Positions 28,578 through 37,078 of a DNA stretch of 64,000 nt are shown one piece after another (positions within the stretch are counted from its first letter, which is position 1; every line of letters begins with the position of its first letter). The translations under genes were made by a program, and so were the position numbers. Source of the stretch: Propionicimonas sp. (GTDB lineage: Bacteria; Actinomycetota; Actinomycetes; Propionibacteriales; Propionibacteriaceae); the NCBI GenBank assembly GCA_013791955.1, contig VMSW01000007.1:558001-622000 (forward strand), written 5' to 3'. Below the pieces are notes generated by a model that did no database searches, was not told where the DNA came from, and saw nothing but the letters and a program-made list of their open reading frames with translations.

Positions 28578-30110
28578 ATGACAGACACCATCCTCTCGAT
28601 GCGTTCGATCACCAAAGAGTTCCCCGGCGTGCGAGCGCTCGTCGACGTGAACTTCGAGGTTGCGCGCGGCGAGATTCACAGCATCTGTGGCGAGAACGGC
28701 GCCGGGAAGTCCACCTTGATGAAGGTGCTTTCCGGAGTGCATCCCCACGGCACCTACAGCGGCGAGATCCTCTTCGAGGGTAAGGAAGTGACTTTCCGCA
28801 ACATTCGCGAGTCAGAGCATGCAGGCATCGCGATCATCCACCAGGAACTCGCGCTCATCCCTGAGCTGACGATTACCGAGAACCTGTTTCTAGGCAATGA
28901 GGTCTCCAAGGGCGGCGTCATCAACTGGACTGAAGCCACCGTGAAGGCCAAGGAACTGCTGGCCCACGTCGGCCTCAACGAAGATCCGGGCGTGCAGACC
29001 AAGCACATCGGCGTCGGCAAGCAGCAGTTGGTGGAGATCGCCAAGGCGCTGGCCAAGGACGTCAAGCTGCTGATCCTCGATGAGCCGACCGCGGCCCTCA
29101 ACGACACCGACTCGGCCCACTTGCTGGGCCTGTTGAAGGAACTGCAGGGACGCGGCATCACTTGCATCATGATCAGCCACAAGCTCAACGAGATTGAGCA
29201 GATTTCCGATTCGATCACCATCATCCGCGACGGGCACACGATCGAGACCCTCGATGTGAGCGCCGGTGGTGTTGATGAGGATCGGATCATCCGCGGCATG
29301 GTGGGTCGAGACCTGAGCCACCGCTACCCGGAGCACACCTCGAAGGTGGGGGCGCCGCTGTTGGAGATTCGCAACTGGACCGTCGCCCACCCGATCGACT
29401 CCCAGCGACTGGTGGTACGCAACGCCAGCATCTCGGTGAACGCCGGCGAGATCGTCGGTCTGGCCGGCCTGATGGGCGCTGGCCGCACTGAGTTCGCCCG
29501 CTCGGTCTTCGGGCAGTCCTGGGGCCGAAAGGTCAGCGGGTCGGCCTACCTGCGCGGCAAAGAGCTGCCGCTGCACAACGTGCAGCAGGCGATTGATGCC
29601 GGCTTGGCCTACGTCACCGAAGACCGCAAGGTGTTGGGACTGAACCTGTTGGACACGGTGCGTGCCTCGGTAACCGCAGCTGGTCTCAAACAGATCTCGC
29701 ATACCGGCGTGGTCGATGAGAACGAAGAGATCAACGCCGCGACCTTCTATCACAAGGCGTTGCGGATCAAGACCCCGAGCATCGAAGAGGGGGTCAGCCG
29801 ACTCTCTGGTGGCAACCAGCAGAAGGTGGTGGTCGCCAAGTGGATGTTCACCGAGCCGGACGTCCTCATCCTCGATGAGCCGACCCGGGGCATCGACGTC
29901 GGCGCCAAATACGAGATCTACGAGATCATCAATCAGCTGGCCGATGCCGGCAAGGGCTGCCTGGTGATCTCCTCAGAGCTGCCCGAGCTGCTGGGCATCT
30001 GTGATCGCATCTACACACTCTCGGCCGGGGTCATCACCGCTGATGTTCCCAAAGAGACCGCTGACCAGGAACTACTCATGCGCTACATGACTCAACGAAA
30101 GGCTGACTGA
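28578..30110 (+). CDS. gguA: Sugar ABC transporter ATPase (GguA/MmsA/XylG type)
   Basis: Cytosolic ATPase with two fused ABC domains, 510 aa, as usual for the carbohydrate uptake CUT2 class. The first domain has Walker A GENGAGKST near residue 36 and Walker B LLILDEPTAAL. The second has the degenerate P-loop GLMGAGRTE near 305, LSGGNQQKVVVAKW and VLILDEPTRGID. ATG at 28578 follows AAGGAAG. The permease gene starts 1 nt after its stop. It powers the ChvE-type importer encoded around it. Confidence 0.95.
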   Translation: MTDTILSMRSITKEFPGVRALVDVNFEVARGEIHSICGENGAGKSTLMKVLSGVHPHGTYSGEILFEGKEVTFRNIRESEHAGIAIIHQELALIPELTITENLFLGNEVSKGGVINWTEATVKAKELLAHVGLNEDPGVQTKHIGVGKQQLVEIAKALAKDVKLLILDEPTAALNDTDSAHLLGLLKELQGRGITCIMISHKLNEIEQISDSITIIRDGHTIETLDVSAGGVDEDRIIRGMVGRDLSHRYPEHTSKVGAPLLEIRNWTVAHPIDSQRLVVRNASISVNAGEIVGLAGLMGAGRTEFARSVFGQSWGRKVSGSAYLRGKELPLHNVQQAIDAGLAYVTEDRKVLGLNLLDTVRASVTAAGLKQISHTGVVDENEEINAATFYHKALRIKTPSIEEGVSRLSGGNQQKVVVAKWMFTEPDVLILDEPTRGIDVGAKYEIYEIINQLADAGKGCLVISSELPELLGICDRIYTLSAGVITADVPKETADQELLMRYMTQRKAD

Positions 30111-30111
30111 C

Positions 30112-31476
30112 ATGGCTACCGAAACCGTTCCCGCGGCACCGGCGGCTCCGACCCCTCCTAAGGAGGGATTGCTCGCGCAGTTGCGTCGAGGCTTCGGGGG
30201 CAACGTACGTCAGTACGGAATGGTGATTGCGCTGGCCGCACTGGTGATGCTGTTCCAGGTGATGACCGATGGGCTGTTCCTCCAGCCGCGTAACGTCACC
30301 TCCTTGTTGGTGCAGAACGGCTACGTGCTGATTCTGGCCATCGGCATGGTGATGGTGATCATCCTGGGCCACATCGACCTTTCAGTCGGCTCGGTCTGTG
30401 CGTTCGTGGGTGCATCGGTGGCCATGTTCATGAAGGTGACCGAAGCGCCCTGGCCACTGGCGATCCTCGTTGGCCTGATCATCGGCGCCCTGGTTGGTGC
30501 CTGGCAGGGTTACTGGGTGGCCATCGTGGGCATTCCGGCCTTCATCGTCACCTTGGCCGGCATGATGCTGTTCCGCGGCCTTGATCTGATGATCCTCAAT
30601 GCCGAGTCGGTCCCGGTGCCCGATGATTTCCAGCGGATCGCCAACGGCTACATTCCCAACTTCGGTCCAGCGACCAACTATCACAACCCGACTTTGATTT
30701 TGGCTGGGCTGGCGATCGCCGTCCTGGTGTGGATGGAAGTCCGGCGTCGGGCTGAGGTCCGCAAGCACAACCTGCCGGTGCAGCCGCTGGTTGCGATGGT
30801 GGTCAAGCTGGTGTTCGTGAGCGCAATCATCATCTCGGTGGCGATGCTGCTGGCCTCCTACAAGGGCATTCCGGTGGTCGGTTTGATCTTGCTGGCGCTG
30901 GTGATCCTGTACAGCTTCCTCACCCAGAAGACCGTGTTCGGTCGCCACATCTACGCCACCGGCGGCAACCGCAACGCTGCTGCCTTGTCTGGGGTGAACA
31001 CCCGCCGGGTGGACTTCCTGGTGATGCTGAACAACTCGGTGCTGGCCGCAGTGGCTGGCATGGTGTTCACGGCCTACCTGAACGCGGCCAACCCCAAGGA
31101 CGGCCAGAACTTCGAGCTGGACGCAATCGCTTCGGTCTTCATCGGCGGCGCTGCGGTGGCTGGCGGTGTTGGGACCGTGGTTGGCTCGATGGTCGGTGGT
31201 TTGGTGATGGGCGTGCTGAACCTTGGCCTGGCCAACCTCAGCGTGGACTCCAACTGGATTCAGATCATCAAGGGCCTGGTGCTGCTAGGTGCGGTGGCCT
31301 TCGATGTGGTCAGCAAGAAGCAGGGTCGGCGCAGTTTCATCGGCATGATTCAGCGCGCCTTCCAAGGCAATGCTGCTGCAGCGAAGCCGGTCGAGGTGAA
31401 GGTGGTGGCTTCGCCGAAGGCGGCAGGCACCAAGTCGGTCGACAAAGACCCGGCCAATCCGGAGGATTTGAAGTAA
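30112..31476 (+). CDS. gguB: Sugar ABC transporter permease (GguB/MmsB type)
   Basis: Multi-spanning permease of 454 aa, with around ten hydrophobic segments, belonging to the BPD_transp_2 (CUT2) family. Conserved regions include MVMVIILGHIDLSVGSV near 82-98, IPAFIVTLAGMMLFRGL and TGGNRNAAALSGVNTRRV. The protein is longer than RbsC-type permeases, as expected for GguB/MmsB. A C-terminal soluble tail rich in Lys, Ala and Pro ends the protein. It starts 1 nt after gguA, and a strong bidirectional terminator follows. The pore partners are GguA and the ChvE-like lipoprotein. Confidence 0.94.
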   Translation: MATETVPAAPAAPTPPKEGLLAQLRRGFGGNVRQYGMVIALAALVMLFQVMTDGLFLQPRNVTSLLVQNGYVLILAIGMVMVIILGHIDLSVGSVCAFVGASVAMFMKVTEAPWPLAILVGLIIGALVGAWQGYWVAIVGIPAFIVTLAGMMLFRGLDLMILNAESVPVPDDFQRIANGYIPNFGPATNYHNPTLILAGLAIAVLVWMEVRRRAEVRKHNLPVQPLVAMVVKLVFVSAIIISVAMLLASYKGIPVVGLILLALVILYSFLTQKTVFGRHIYATGGNRNAAALSGVNTRRVDFLVMLNNSVLAAVAGMVFTAYLNAANPKDGQNFELDAIASVFIGGAAVAGGVGTVVGSMVGGLVMGVLNLGLANLSVDSNWIQIIKGLVLLGAVAFDVVSKKQGRRSFIGMIQRAFQGNAAAAKPVEVKVVASPKAAGTKSVDKDPANPEDLK

Positions 31477-31494
31477 GCCGACGCCAGCCAACGC

Positions 31495-31526
31495 AATGGG
31501 GCCCAGCCGAAAGGCTGGGCCCCATT
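31495..31526. terminator. Bidirectional terminator between gguB and zur
   Basis: A perfect 14-bp stem, AATGGGGCCCAGCC (31495-31508) with GGCTGGGCCCCATT (31513-31526), closed by a GAAA tetraloop. It serves both the plus-strand sugar operon and the minus-strand zinc operon, whose last stop is at 31532. Confidence 0.9.
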
Positions 31527-31531
31527 CGTCG

Positions 31532-31942
31532 TTAGCGGGCCAGCGCGCAGTTGGCGCAGCGGCCGTACAACTCCAGCTCGTGGTCAATCTGGGTGAAGCC
31601 GTTCTCGGCGGCCACCTGGTTGGCCCAGGTCTCGAAGCTGGTCGGGGTGATTTCCACCGCCCGCCCGCAATAGCGGCAGATCAGGTGGTGGTGATGGCCC
31701 GAGGAGCAGCGTCGATAGGCCGACTGCCCATCGGGGGTGCGGATGCAATCCACCTCGCCGGCCTCGGCCATCTGCGCCAAGGTGCGGTACACCGTGGCCA
31801 GGCCAATCGGGTCGCCAGCGTCACGCAGTTTGGCGTGCACCTCTTGCGCGGTGCGGAACTCGTCCAAGGTGGCCATCACCGTGCTCACCGCAGCCCGCTG
31901 GCGGGTGCGACGGGGCGCGGTCTTCGAGTCAGTGTTCGTCAT
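31532..31942 (-). CDS. zur: Zinc uptake regulator Zur (Fur family)
   Basis: Fur-family repressor of 136 aa. The winged helix includes LATVYRTLAQMAEAGEVD (residues 48-65). The metal-binding part has a run of four His at 83-86 with Cys89 and Cys92, and the C-terminal structural pair Cys129 and Cys132. Genetic linkage with znuABC identifies it as Zur rather than Fur or PerR. I chose ATG at 31942, which lies inside the end of znuB (14-nt overlap). As the last gene of the znuA-znuC-znuB-zur transcript it is probably autoregulated through the Zur box at 34590-34604. Confidence 0.9.
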   Translation of the reverse strand: MTNTDSKTAPRRTRQRAAVSTVMATLDEFRTAQEVHAKLRDAGDPIGLATVYRTLAQMAEAGEVDCIRTPDGQSAYRRCSSGHHHHLICRYCGRAVEITPTSFETWANQVAAENGFTQIDHELELYGRCANCALAR

Positions 31943-32921
31943 AGTGGTCTCCGTGTGGGGCGTGGCGGTGGCCGTCATGAATGTAGTCGGTGTGATCGCC
32001 ATGGATGACCGCACGGTGCCCACAGTCGGGTCCGTGGGAGTGGCCCTCGTGAGGGCGAGTGGTCTCGTGGAGGAACGGCGCCCGGTCGGTGATCTCGATC
32101 ACTTGCTCGTGCTGTCGCCAGCGTTTCAGCCCAGCAGCCAGCGGCAGGCTGAGCACGAAGCCGGCGATGGTGATCACCACAATGAGGGAGCCGGGCGGGG
32201 CGTTTAGGTAGTAGGAGCCAATCACGCCGGCCACGGCGGCGACCACACCGAGGGCCATCGCCAGGAAGAAAGACCGACGGAAACCGGTGAGTAGGTTGCT
32301 GGCGGTAGCTACCGGAACCACCATCAAAGCGCTGACCATCAGTAACCCGACCGTGCGCATCGAGACGGTGACGGTAATGGCTGCCAGCACCACGATGAGC
32401 AGGTTGTAGGCCCGTACCGGCAGGCCCATCACTTTGGCGAAATCCTCATCGGTGCAGACCGCGAACAGTTGCGGCATCAAACCGATGGTGGTGATCAGGA
32501 TCACTGCGGCGAGGGCGAAGATGATCCACAGGTCGGCTTCAGTGATGGAGAGCAGTGAGCCGAACAGGAAGTTCGACAGGGTTCCGGTGCCCTGACCGAC
32601 CAGACCGGCCAGCAGGACGCCGGTGGCCAGCCCGCCGTAAAACAGGATCGCCATCGCTACGTCTGCGCTGGCCTTGCCCGACTGGCGCAGCAACTCAATG
32701 ATCACCGCACCGACGATGGCCGTGGCCACCGCTACCGGCAATGGGGCGGTGCCGGTAGCCAAGGCTAAGCCCACTCCGGCGATGGCCACATGCCCAAGGC
32801 CGTCACCGAGCAGGCTCAGGCGACGCTGGACGATGTAGCTGCCAATGGCTGGCGAGGTGACCCCGGCGAGCAGGGCGGCCAGCAGCGCCCGCTGCATGAA
32901 GGCCAAGCTGAGGAACTCCAT
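31929..32921 (-). CDS. znuB: Zinc ABC transporter permease with His-rich tail
   Basis: ABC-3 family permease of 330 aa with about eight membrane segments. The N-terminal part has SPAIGSYIVQRRLSLLGDGLGHVAIAGVGLA, the conserved first cytoplasmic loop of metal permeases. The last 45 residues are unusual: they contain about twelve His with several Asp, including HEGHSHGPDCGH and HDGHRHAPHGDH, and form a likely cytosolic metal-binding tail. ATG at 32921 overlaps the znuC stop (TGATG). An upstream in-frame extension would run through znuC and is not used. Confidence 0.93.
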   Translation of the reverse strand: MEFLSLAFMQRALLAALLAGVTSPAIGSYIVQRRLSLLGDGLGHVAIAGVGLALATGTAPLPVAVATAIVGAVIIELLRQSGKASADVAMAILFYGGLATGVLLAGLVGQGTGTLSNFLFGSLLSITEADLWIIFALAAVILITTIGLMPQLFAVCTDEDFAKVMGLPVRAYNLLIVVLAAITVTVSMRTVGLLMVSALMVVPVATASNLLTGFRRSFFLAMALGVVAAVAGVIGSYYLNAPPGSLIVVITIAGFVLSLPLAAGLKRWRQHEQVIEITDRAPFLHETTRPHEGHSHGPDCGHRAVIHGDHTDYIHDGHRHAPHGDHYDEH

Positions 32922-33685
32922 CAGCTCGCCTCGCCAATCAGGCCGGTGAGCAATGGACGCTCGGGCGGTAGTTCGGTCTCGTGGTAGTGTTCGGCCTCTT
33001 CCGGCGGGGCGCCCACGTGTACCACTCGGCCTTCGCGCAGCACGACGCATTTGGTCAGCAGCGGGGCCAGGGCACCGGTTTCGTGCAGCACCACCAGCAC
33101 TGTGGTGCCAGCCGCGTTCAGCCCACCGATCAACTCCGCCAGGCTGTCTTGGACGCGGAGGTCAACCCCGGCGAAGGGCTCGTCCAACACCAGCAGGTCG
33201 ACTTCGGCGGCCAGGGCGCGGGCGATGAGTACCCGCTGCTGTTGGCCGCCGGAGAGCTGGGTGAAGGGGTGCCGGGCGCGATCGGCCAGGCCGACGGCTG
33301 CCAGCGCTGCGGTGATTCGGCTGCGGTCGGTGGCCGAGGTGGGGGCGAAGGGACGCCGGGTGCTGAGGCGTCCGGTGGCGACCACCTCTTTGACGGTGGC
33401 CTGCTTGATGTTCACCGCCCCGCGCTGGGGCACATACCCGATGCGGCGCCAATCGTGGAACTCAGCCGCGGGCACGCCGAAGAGCTCGACCCGGCCCCCC
33501 TGGTGGGGGGTCAGGCCGAGCAAGGCTCGCACCAGCGTGGTCTTTCCGGAGCCGTTGCCGCCCATCAGGGCGGTGAGCTCGCCGCGTCCGATCTCGATGG
33601 AGATCTCCCGCAGGATGGGTAGTCCACCTAGTTCGACCAGCAGCGACTCGGTGCGAATCACCGAGTCGGACTGGGTCAACTGCAT
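32921..33685 (-). CDS. znuC: Zinc ABC transporter ATPase
   Basis: ATP-binding subunit of 254 aa. Walker A GGNGSGKTT is near residue 42, the signature LSGGQQQR near 143, and Walker B VDLLVLDEPFAGVD; the switch His is in VLHETG. Features fit the metal-type (ZnuC/MntB) branch. Its start overlaps the end of znuA by 10 nt, and its stop overlaps the znuB start, so the three are tightly coupled. The C-terminal end has several His and Glu (EEAEHYHETELPPE). Confidence 0.94.
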   Translation of the reverse strand: MQLTQSDSVIRTESLLVELGGLPILREISIEIGRGELTALMGGNGSGKTTLVRALLGLTPHQGGRVELFGVPAAEFHDWRRIGYVPQRGAVNIKQATVKEVVATGRLSTRRPFAPTSATDRSRITAALAAVGLADRARHPFTQLSGGQQQRVLIARALAAEVDLLVLDEPFAGVDLRVQDSLAELIGGLNAAGTTVLVVLHETGALAPLLTKCVVLREGRVVHVGAPPEEAEHYHETELPPERPLLTGLIGEAS

Positions 33686-34590
33686 TTATTGGCCTCCTGC
33701 AGGGCTTTCAGGTTCGACGCCATCACTTCGAGGTAGTTGGTGCCAGCCGAGGCCTTGGTGATGCCTTCGATCGGATCCAGCACTGCGGTCTTGAGGCCCA
33801 GATCGCCGGCGATCGACTTTGCCACCGCGTCGGACGCCAGTGTCTCGAAGAAAATCGTAGTCACACCGTACTGCTTTGCCAGCTTCTGCACCTCGGCGAT
33901 TCGGGCTGCGGTCGGCTCCTCACTCGGCTCTAGCCCGGCGATGCCAATCTGTTCCAGTCCGTAGCTGTTGGCCAGGTAGGCGAAGGCGGTGTGGCTGGTC
34001 ACGAACGCCTTGATGCTGCAGGTAGCCAGGCCGGTCTTGAAGCTGACATCCAGCGCGCCCAGGTCGGCCACCAGTTTGGTCGTGTTGGCGGCAAAGGTGC
34101 TGGCCAGTTCGGGCTTGGCCGTGCTCAGCTTGGTGCTGATTGTCTGCGCCATGGTGACCATGTTGGCTGGGGAGAGCCAAACGTGCGGGTCGGTCGCATG
34201 GTTGGTTTCGGCTCCCGGCAGGGCTTTGAGCAGGCTGAGCCCGGCGGTGACGTCGATGGCCAGCTTCGGTGGGGTTGAGGCGATGGCGTCATCGACTGCG
34301 GCCTGGAAGCCAGCGATGTAGACCACCGCGTCGGTGCCAGCCATCTCCGCGATCTGCTTGGCACTGAGCTCTAGGTCGTGCGGCTCGGCGCCGGGCTGGG
34401 TGAGGTTGGTTACCGTCCCGGCTTCGCCAACGATGCGTTCGGTGAGGAACTGCAGCGGGTAGGCGGCCACCGTGACGGTGACCTTGCTGGTGGCACCGGT
34501 GGTGGGCGCGCTGCCGGCGGTGCTGCAGCCGGTTAGGGCCAGCGCCGTCGCGAACAGGGCAATCAGGGGAGTCCCTAGCTTCATCTTCAT
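33676..34590 (-). CDS. znuA: Zinc-binding lipoprotein ZnuA
   Basis: Cluster A-I metal-binding lipoprotein, 304 aa. The signal ends in ALTGC (Cys22). Expected metal ligands are visible: His71 (AEPHDLEL), His136 (DPHVWLSP), His200 (TSHTAF) and Asp272 (LDPIEG). The His-rich loop of many ZnuA proteins, located before the second ligand, is almost absent (ETNHATDPHVW). Zinc rather than manganese is inferred from the Zur gene and Zur box. The first ATG (34590) touches the operator; the second ATG at 34584 (residue 3) is a possible start. Confidence 0.92.
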   Translation of the reverse strand: MKMKLGTPLIALFATALALTGCSTAGSAPTTGATSKVTVTVAAYPLQFLTERIVGEAGTVTNLTQPGAEPHDLELSAKQIAEMAGTDAVVYIAGFQAAVDDAIASTPPKLAIDVTAGLSLLKALPGAETNHATDPHVWLSPANMVTMAQTISTKLSTAKPELASTFAANTTKLVADLGALDVSFKTGLATCSIKAFVTSHTAFAYLANSYGLEQIGIAGLEPSEEPTAARIAEVQKLAKQYGVTTIFFETLASDAVAKSIAGDLGLKTAVLDPIEGITKASAGTNYLEVMASNLKALQEANKCS

Positions 34591-34604
34591 GATAACGATT
34601 ATCA
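34590..34604. promoter_or_regulatory. Zur box at the znuA start
   Basis: A perfect dyad, TGATAACGATTATCA: six-base arms around CGA. This has the AT-rich form of Fur-family operators and stands directly on the first base of znuA. The divergent ABM gene begins 42 bp away, so it may also be controlled. The overlap implies a very short or absent 5' leader on znuA mRNA. Confidence 0.82.
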
Positions 34605-34645
34605 GCTACGTCTGGACGGCGGGTCAAACTGGCTACCATGAACCG

Positions 34646-34960
34646 GTGATCTCGATCAGCAGGTTCCGCGTGGAGAACGCAGCGGCAGCTCAATTTCGCG
34701 CGGACGCGGAAGTGGCCGCAGCCCAGTTCGCCGCCAGCAGCGGCTGCCTTGGTGCCCAACTCGTCCAGAACCTGGACGAGCCAAACCTGTGGGCCATTGT
34801 CAGCCACTGGGTGCAGGTGGGGGACTACCGGCGGGCCTTCAACGGCACCCCAGCGAAGCTGGCGCTGATTCCACTGCTCTCCCTGGCGATTGACGAGCCC
34901 AGCGCCTACGCCGAACCGGAAGTGGTCGGGGAGAATCACCCGCGCGCAACGGTAGGCTAG
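34646..34960 (+). CDS. Antibiotic biosynthesis monooxygenase (ABM) domain protein
   Basis: A 104-aa single-domain protein with the dimeric alpha-beta-barrel ABM pattern: ISISRFRV at the start, a helix with repeated [40 protein letters not shown] in the middle and YRRAFNG. Such small proteins include quinol monooxygenases and haem-degrading enzymes; without further motifs the reaction is unknown. The start is GTG 34646, which gives the compact domain. It is divergent from znuA and is followed after 50 bp by glyS. Confidence 0.8.
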   Translation: MISISRFRVENAAAAQFRADAEVAAAQFAASSGCLGAQLVQNLDEPNLWAIVSHWVQVGDYRRAFNGTPAKLALIPLLSLAIDEPSAYAEPEVVGENHPRATVG

Positions 34961-35010
34961 GCCGGGCTGCCAGCCGGGCAGCATGTCGCGACGACGAGGG
35001 AGTTTCTTCC

Positions 35011-36390
35011 ATGGCCACCCGCCTCGAGAATGTCATCAACCTGACCAAACGCCGGGGGTTCGTCTACCCCTGCGGTGAGATCTACGGCGGCACCAAGGCG
35101 GCTTGGGATTACGGCCCCTACGGCGTCGAGCTGAAAGAGAACATCAAGCGCGCCTGGTGGCGCGCGGTGGTTCAGGGTCGCGACGATGTTGTTGGCCTGG
35201 ATTCCTCGATCATCCTGCCGCGCCAGGTCTGGGTGGCCTCTGGCCACGTCGGCGTCTTCTCCGACCCGCTGACTGAGTGTCTGAAGTGCCACAAGCGCTT
35301 CCGCTCCGACCAGTTGGAGGAGAACTTCGAGTTCAAGAAGGGCCGCGCGCCCGAGAGCCTGGCCGAGATCAACTGCCCCGAATGTGGCAACCTCGGCGAG
35401 TTCACCGCGCCGCGCGACTTCAACATGATGCTGAAGACCTACCTCGGCGTGATCGAGGACGAGTCTGGCCTGCACTATCTGCGTCCGGAGACCGCCCAGG
35501 GCATCTTCGTGAACTTCAAGAATGTGGAAAACACCGCCCGGCAGAAGATCCCCTTCGGCATCGGCCAGGTCGGCAAGAGCTTCCGCAACGAAATCACCCC
35601 GGGCAACTTCATCTTCCGAACCCGGGAGTTCGAGCAGATGGAGATGGAGTTCTTCGTCAAGCCTGGCACTGACGAAGAGTGGCATCAGCACTGGATCGAC
35701 GCCCGCCAATCCTGGTACACCGATCTGGGCCTCAAGCCAGAGAACCTGCGCCTCTTCGATCACCCCAAAGAGAAGCTGTCGCACTACTCCAAGCGGACCG
35801 TCGACATCGAATACAACTTCGGCTTCACCGGCGGCGACGGCTGGGGCGAACTGGAAGGCATTGCCAACCGAACCGACTTCGATCTGAGCTCCCATTCAGA
35901 GCATTCCGGGGTCGATCTGAGCGTCTTCGAGCAGGCCACCGGTGAGCGCTATATGCCCTACGTCATCGAGCCGTCGGGCGGGCTAACTCGCTCATTGATG
36001 GCCTTCCTGGTTGAGGCCTACACCGAAGATGAGGCGCCCAACACCAAGGGTGGGGTGGACGTCCGCACGGTGCTGAAGCTGGATCCGCGACTCTCGCCGG
36101 TCAAGGTGGCGGTGTTGCCGCTGTCTCGCAACGCCGACCTTTCCCCGGTGGCTCGCGATGTGGCGGCCAATCTGCGCAAGTTCTGGAATGTGGAGTTCGA
36201 CGACGCTCAGGCGATCGGCCGCCGGTACCGCCGCCAGGATGAGATCGGCACGCCGTTCTGTGTCACGGTCGATTTCGACACCCTTGAAGACCAGGCCGTG
36301 ACCGTGCGCGAGCGCGACACCATGAGCCAGGAACGGGTGGCCTTGGATCAGTTGCAGTCCTACCTGGCGGCTCGCCTGCCCGGTTGCTGA
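35011..36390 (+). CDS. glyS: Glycine--tRNA ligase (single-chain type)
   Basis: Class II homodimeric glycyl-tRNA synthetase, 459 aa, the short eukaryote/archaea-like type common in Actinobacteria. Motif 1 region [21 protein letters not shown] opens the protein. A zinc-like pair CLKCHKRF and CPECG lies around residues 90-128. Motif 2 is [21 protein letters not shown], and motif 3 ([14 protein letters not shown]) is near 320. The C-terminal anticodon domain follows ([11 protein letters not shown]). ATG at 35011 has GAGGGAG upstream. The stop is 3 nt from the convergent methyltransferase. No T-box is visible in the 50-bp leader. Confidence 0.96.
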   Translation: MATRLENVINLTKRRGFVYPCGEIYGGTKAAWDYGPYGVELKENIKRAWWRAVVQGRDDVVGLDSSIILPRQVWVASGHVGVFSDPLTECLKCHKRFRSDQLEENFEFKKGRAPESLAEINCPECGNLGEFTAPRDFNMMLKTYLGVIEDESGLHYLRPETAQGIFVNFKNVENTARQKIPFGIGQVGKSFRNEITPGNFIFRTREFEQMEMEFFVKPGTDEEWHQHWIDARQSWYTDLGLKPENLRLFDHPKEKLSHYSKRTVDIEYNFGFTGGDGWGELEGIANRTDFDLSSHSEHSGVDLSVFEQATGERYMPYVIEPSGGLTRSLMAFLVEAYTEDEAPNTKGGVDVRTVLKLDPRLSPVKVAVLPLSRNADLSPVARDVAANLRKFWNVEFDDAQAIGRRYRRQDEIGTPFCVTVDFDTLEDQAVTVRERDTMSQERVALDQLQSYLAARLPGC

Positions 36391-36393
36391 GAT

Positions 36394-36981
36394 TCAGTTC
36401 GGCAGCGAGGCGTGCTGTAGCGGCACGAAGTTGAACCGGTAGCCGGTCACCGGCTCCCGGTGCAGCCCGTGGTGTTCGCGATCAACCACCCACATCACCC
36501 CGGCGGCCGGCACCACCATTCGGCCCCCGACCGATAGCTGCTCCTCCAACTCCATGGGGATGTCGCCGGCATCAGCTGAGACCAGAATGCGGTTGAACGG
36601 CTCGCCGCGGGGCACACCGAGGGTGTGGGGATCAGCCTGCTCGATGTGGGCCCAGCTCAGGTGCTTGGGCAGATTCGCTCGGCCCATCGCTACCAGTTCC
36701 GGCTCCAGCTCGACCCCGACCACCGCGCCGGTGTGTCCGGTCAGGTGGGCCAGCAGCGCGGTCGTCCAGCCTGAGCCGCTGCCTACGTCGAGGATCTTGT
36801 CACCGGGGTGGACGTGGAGTAGCTCCAGCATGAACTGCACCGTCCAAGGCTGGGAGTTGGTAGCCCCGTGCCCGATCGGTAGCGGCTCATCGAGCTGGGC
36901 TTGGCCGCGCACATCCGCCGGGAGGAAGTCCCTCCTCGGCAAGGCCGACATGGCGGCAAGAACCTGGCGGTGCTCATGCAC
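36394..36981 (-). CDS. Protein-L-isoaspartate O-methyltransferase-like protein
   Basis: A 195-aa SAM-dependent methyltransferase of the PCMT family. The N-terminal PRRDFLP and QAQLDEPLPIGHGATNSQPWTVQFMLELL match the PCMT substrate region. Motif I is ILDVGSGSGWTTALLA (about residues 63-78). The C-terminal half has DAGDIPMELEEQLSVGGRMVVP. True PCMT repairs isoaspartyl residues; a related function is possible because the protein is slightly shorter than the standard enzyme. It is convergent with glyS, separated by 3 nt, and divergent from dusB. Confidence 0.85.
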   Translation of the reverse strand: MHEHRQVLAAMSALPRRDFLPADVRGQAQLDEPLPIGHGATNSQPWTVQFMLELLHVHPGDKILDVGSGSGWTTALLAHLTGHTGAVVGVELEPELVAMGRANLPKHLSWAHIEQADPHTLGVPRGEPFNRILVSADAGDIPMELEEQLSVGGRMVVPAAGVMWVVDREHHGLHREPVTGYRFNFVPLQHASLPN

Positions 36982-37078
36982 AACTTCAGCCTAGACCTGC
37001 CCCTCGCGGGCGTGACCCGAACGTGGGGGAGGTTACGTAGACTGACCCTTCGTTGTTCAACCACTTTTGGAGGTGCCG

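Noticed and set aside
34961-35010. T-box or glycine riboswitch in front of glyS
   Set aside because: The leader is only 50 bp and has no specifier stem, T-box sequence or glycine aptamer features.
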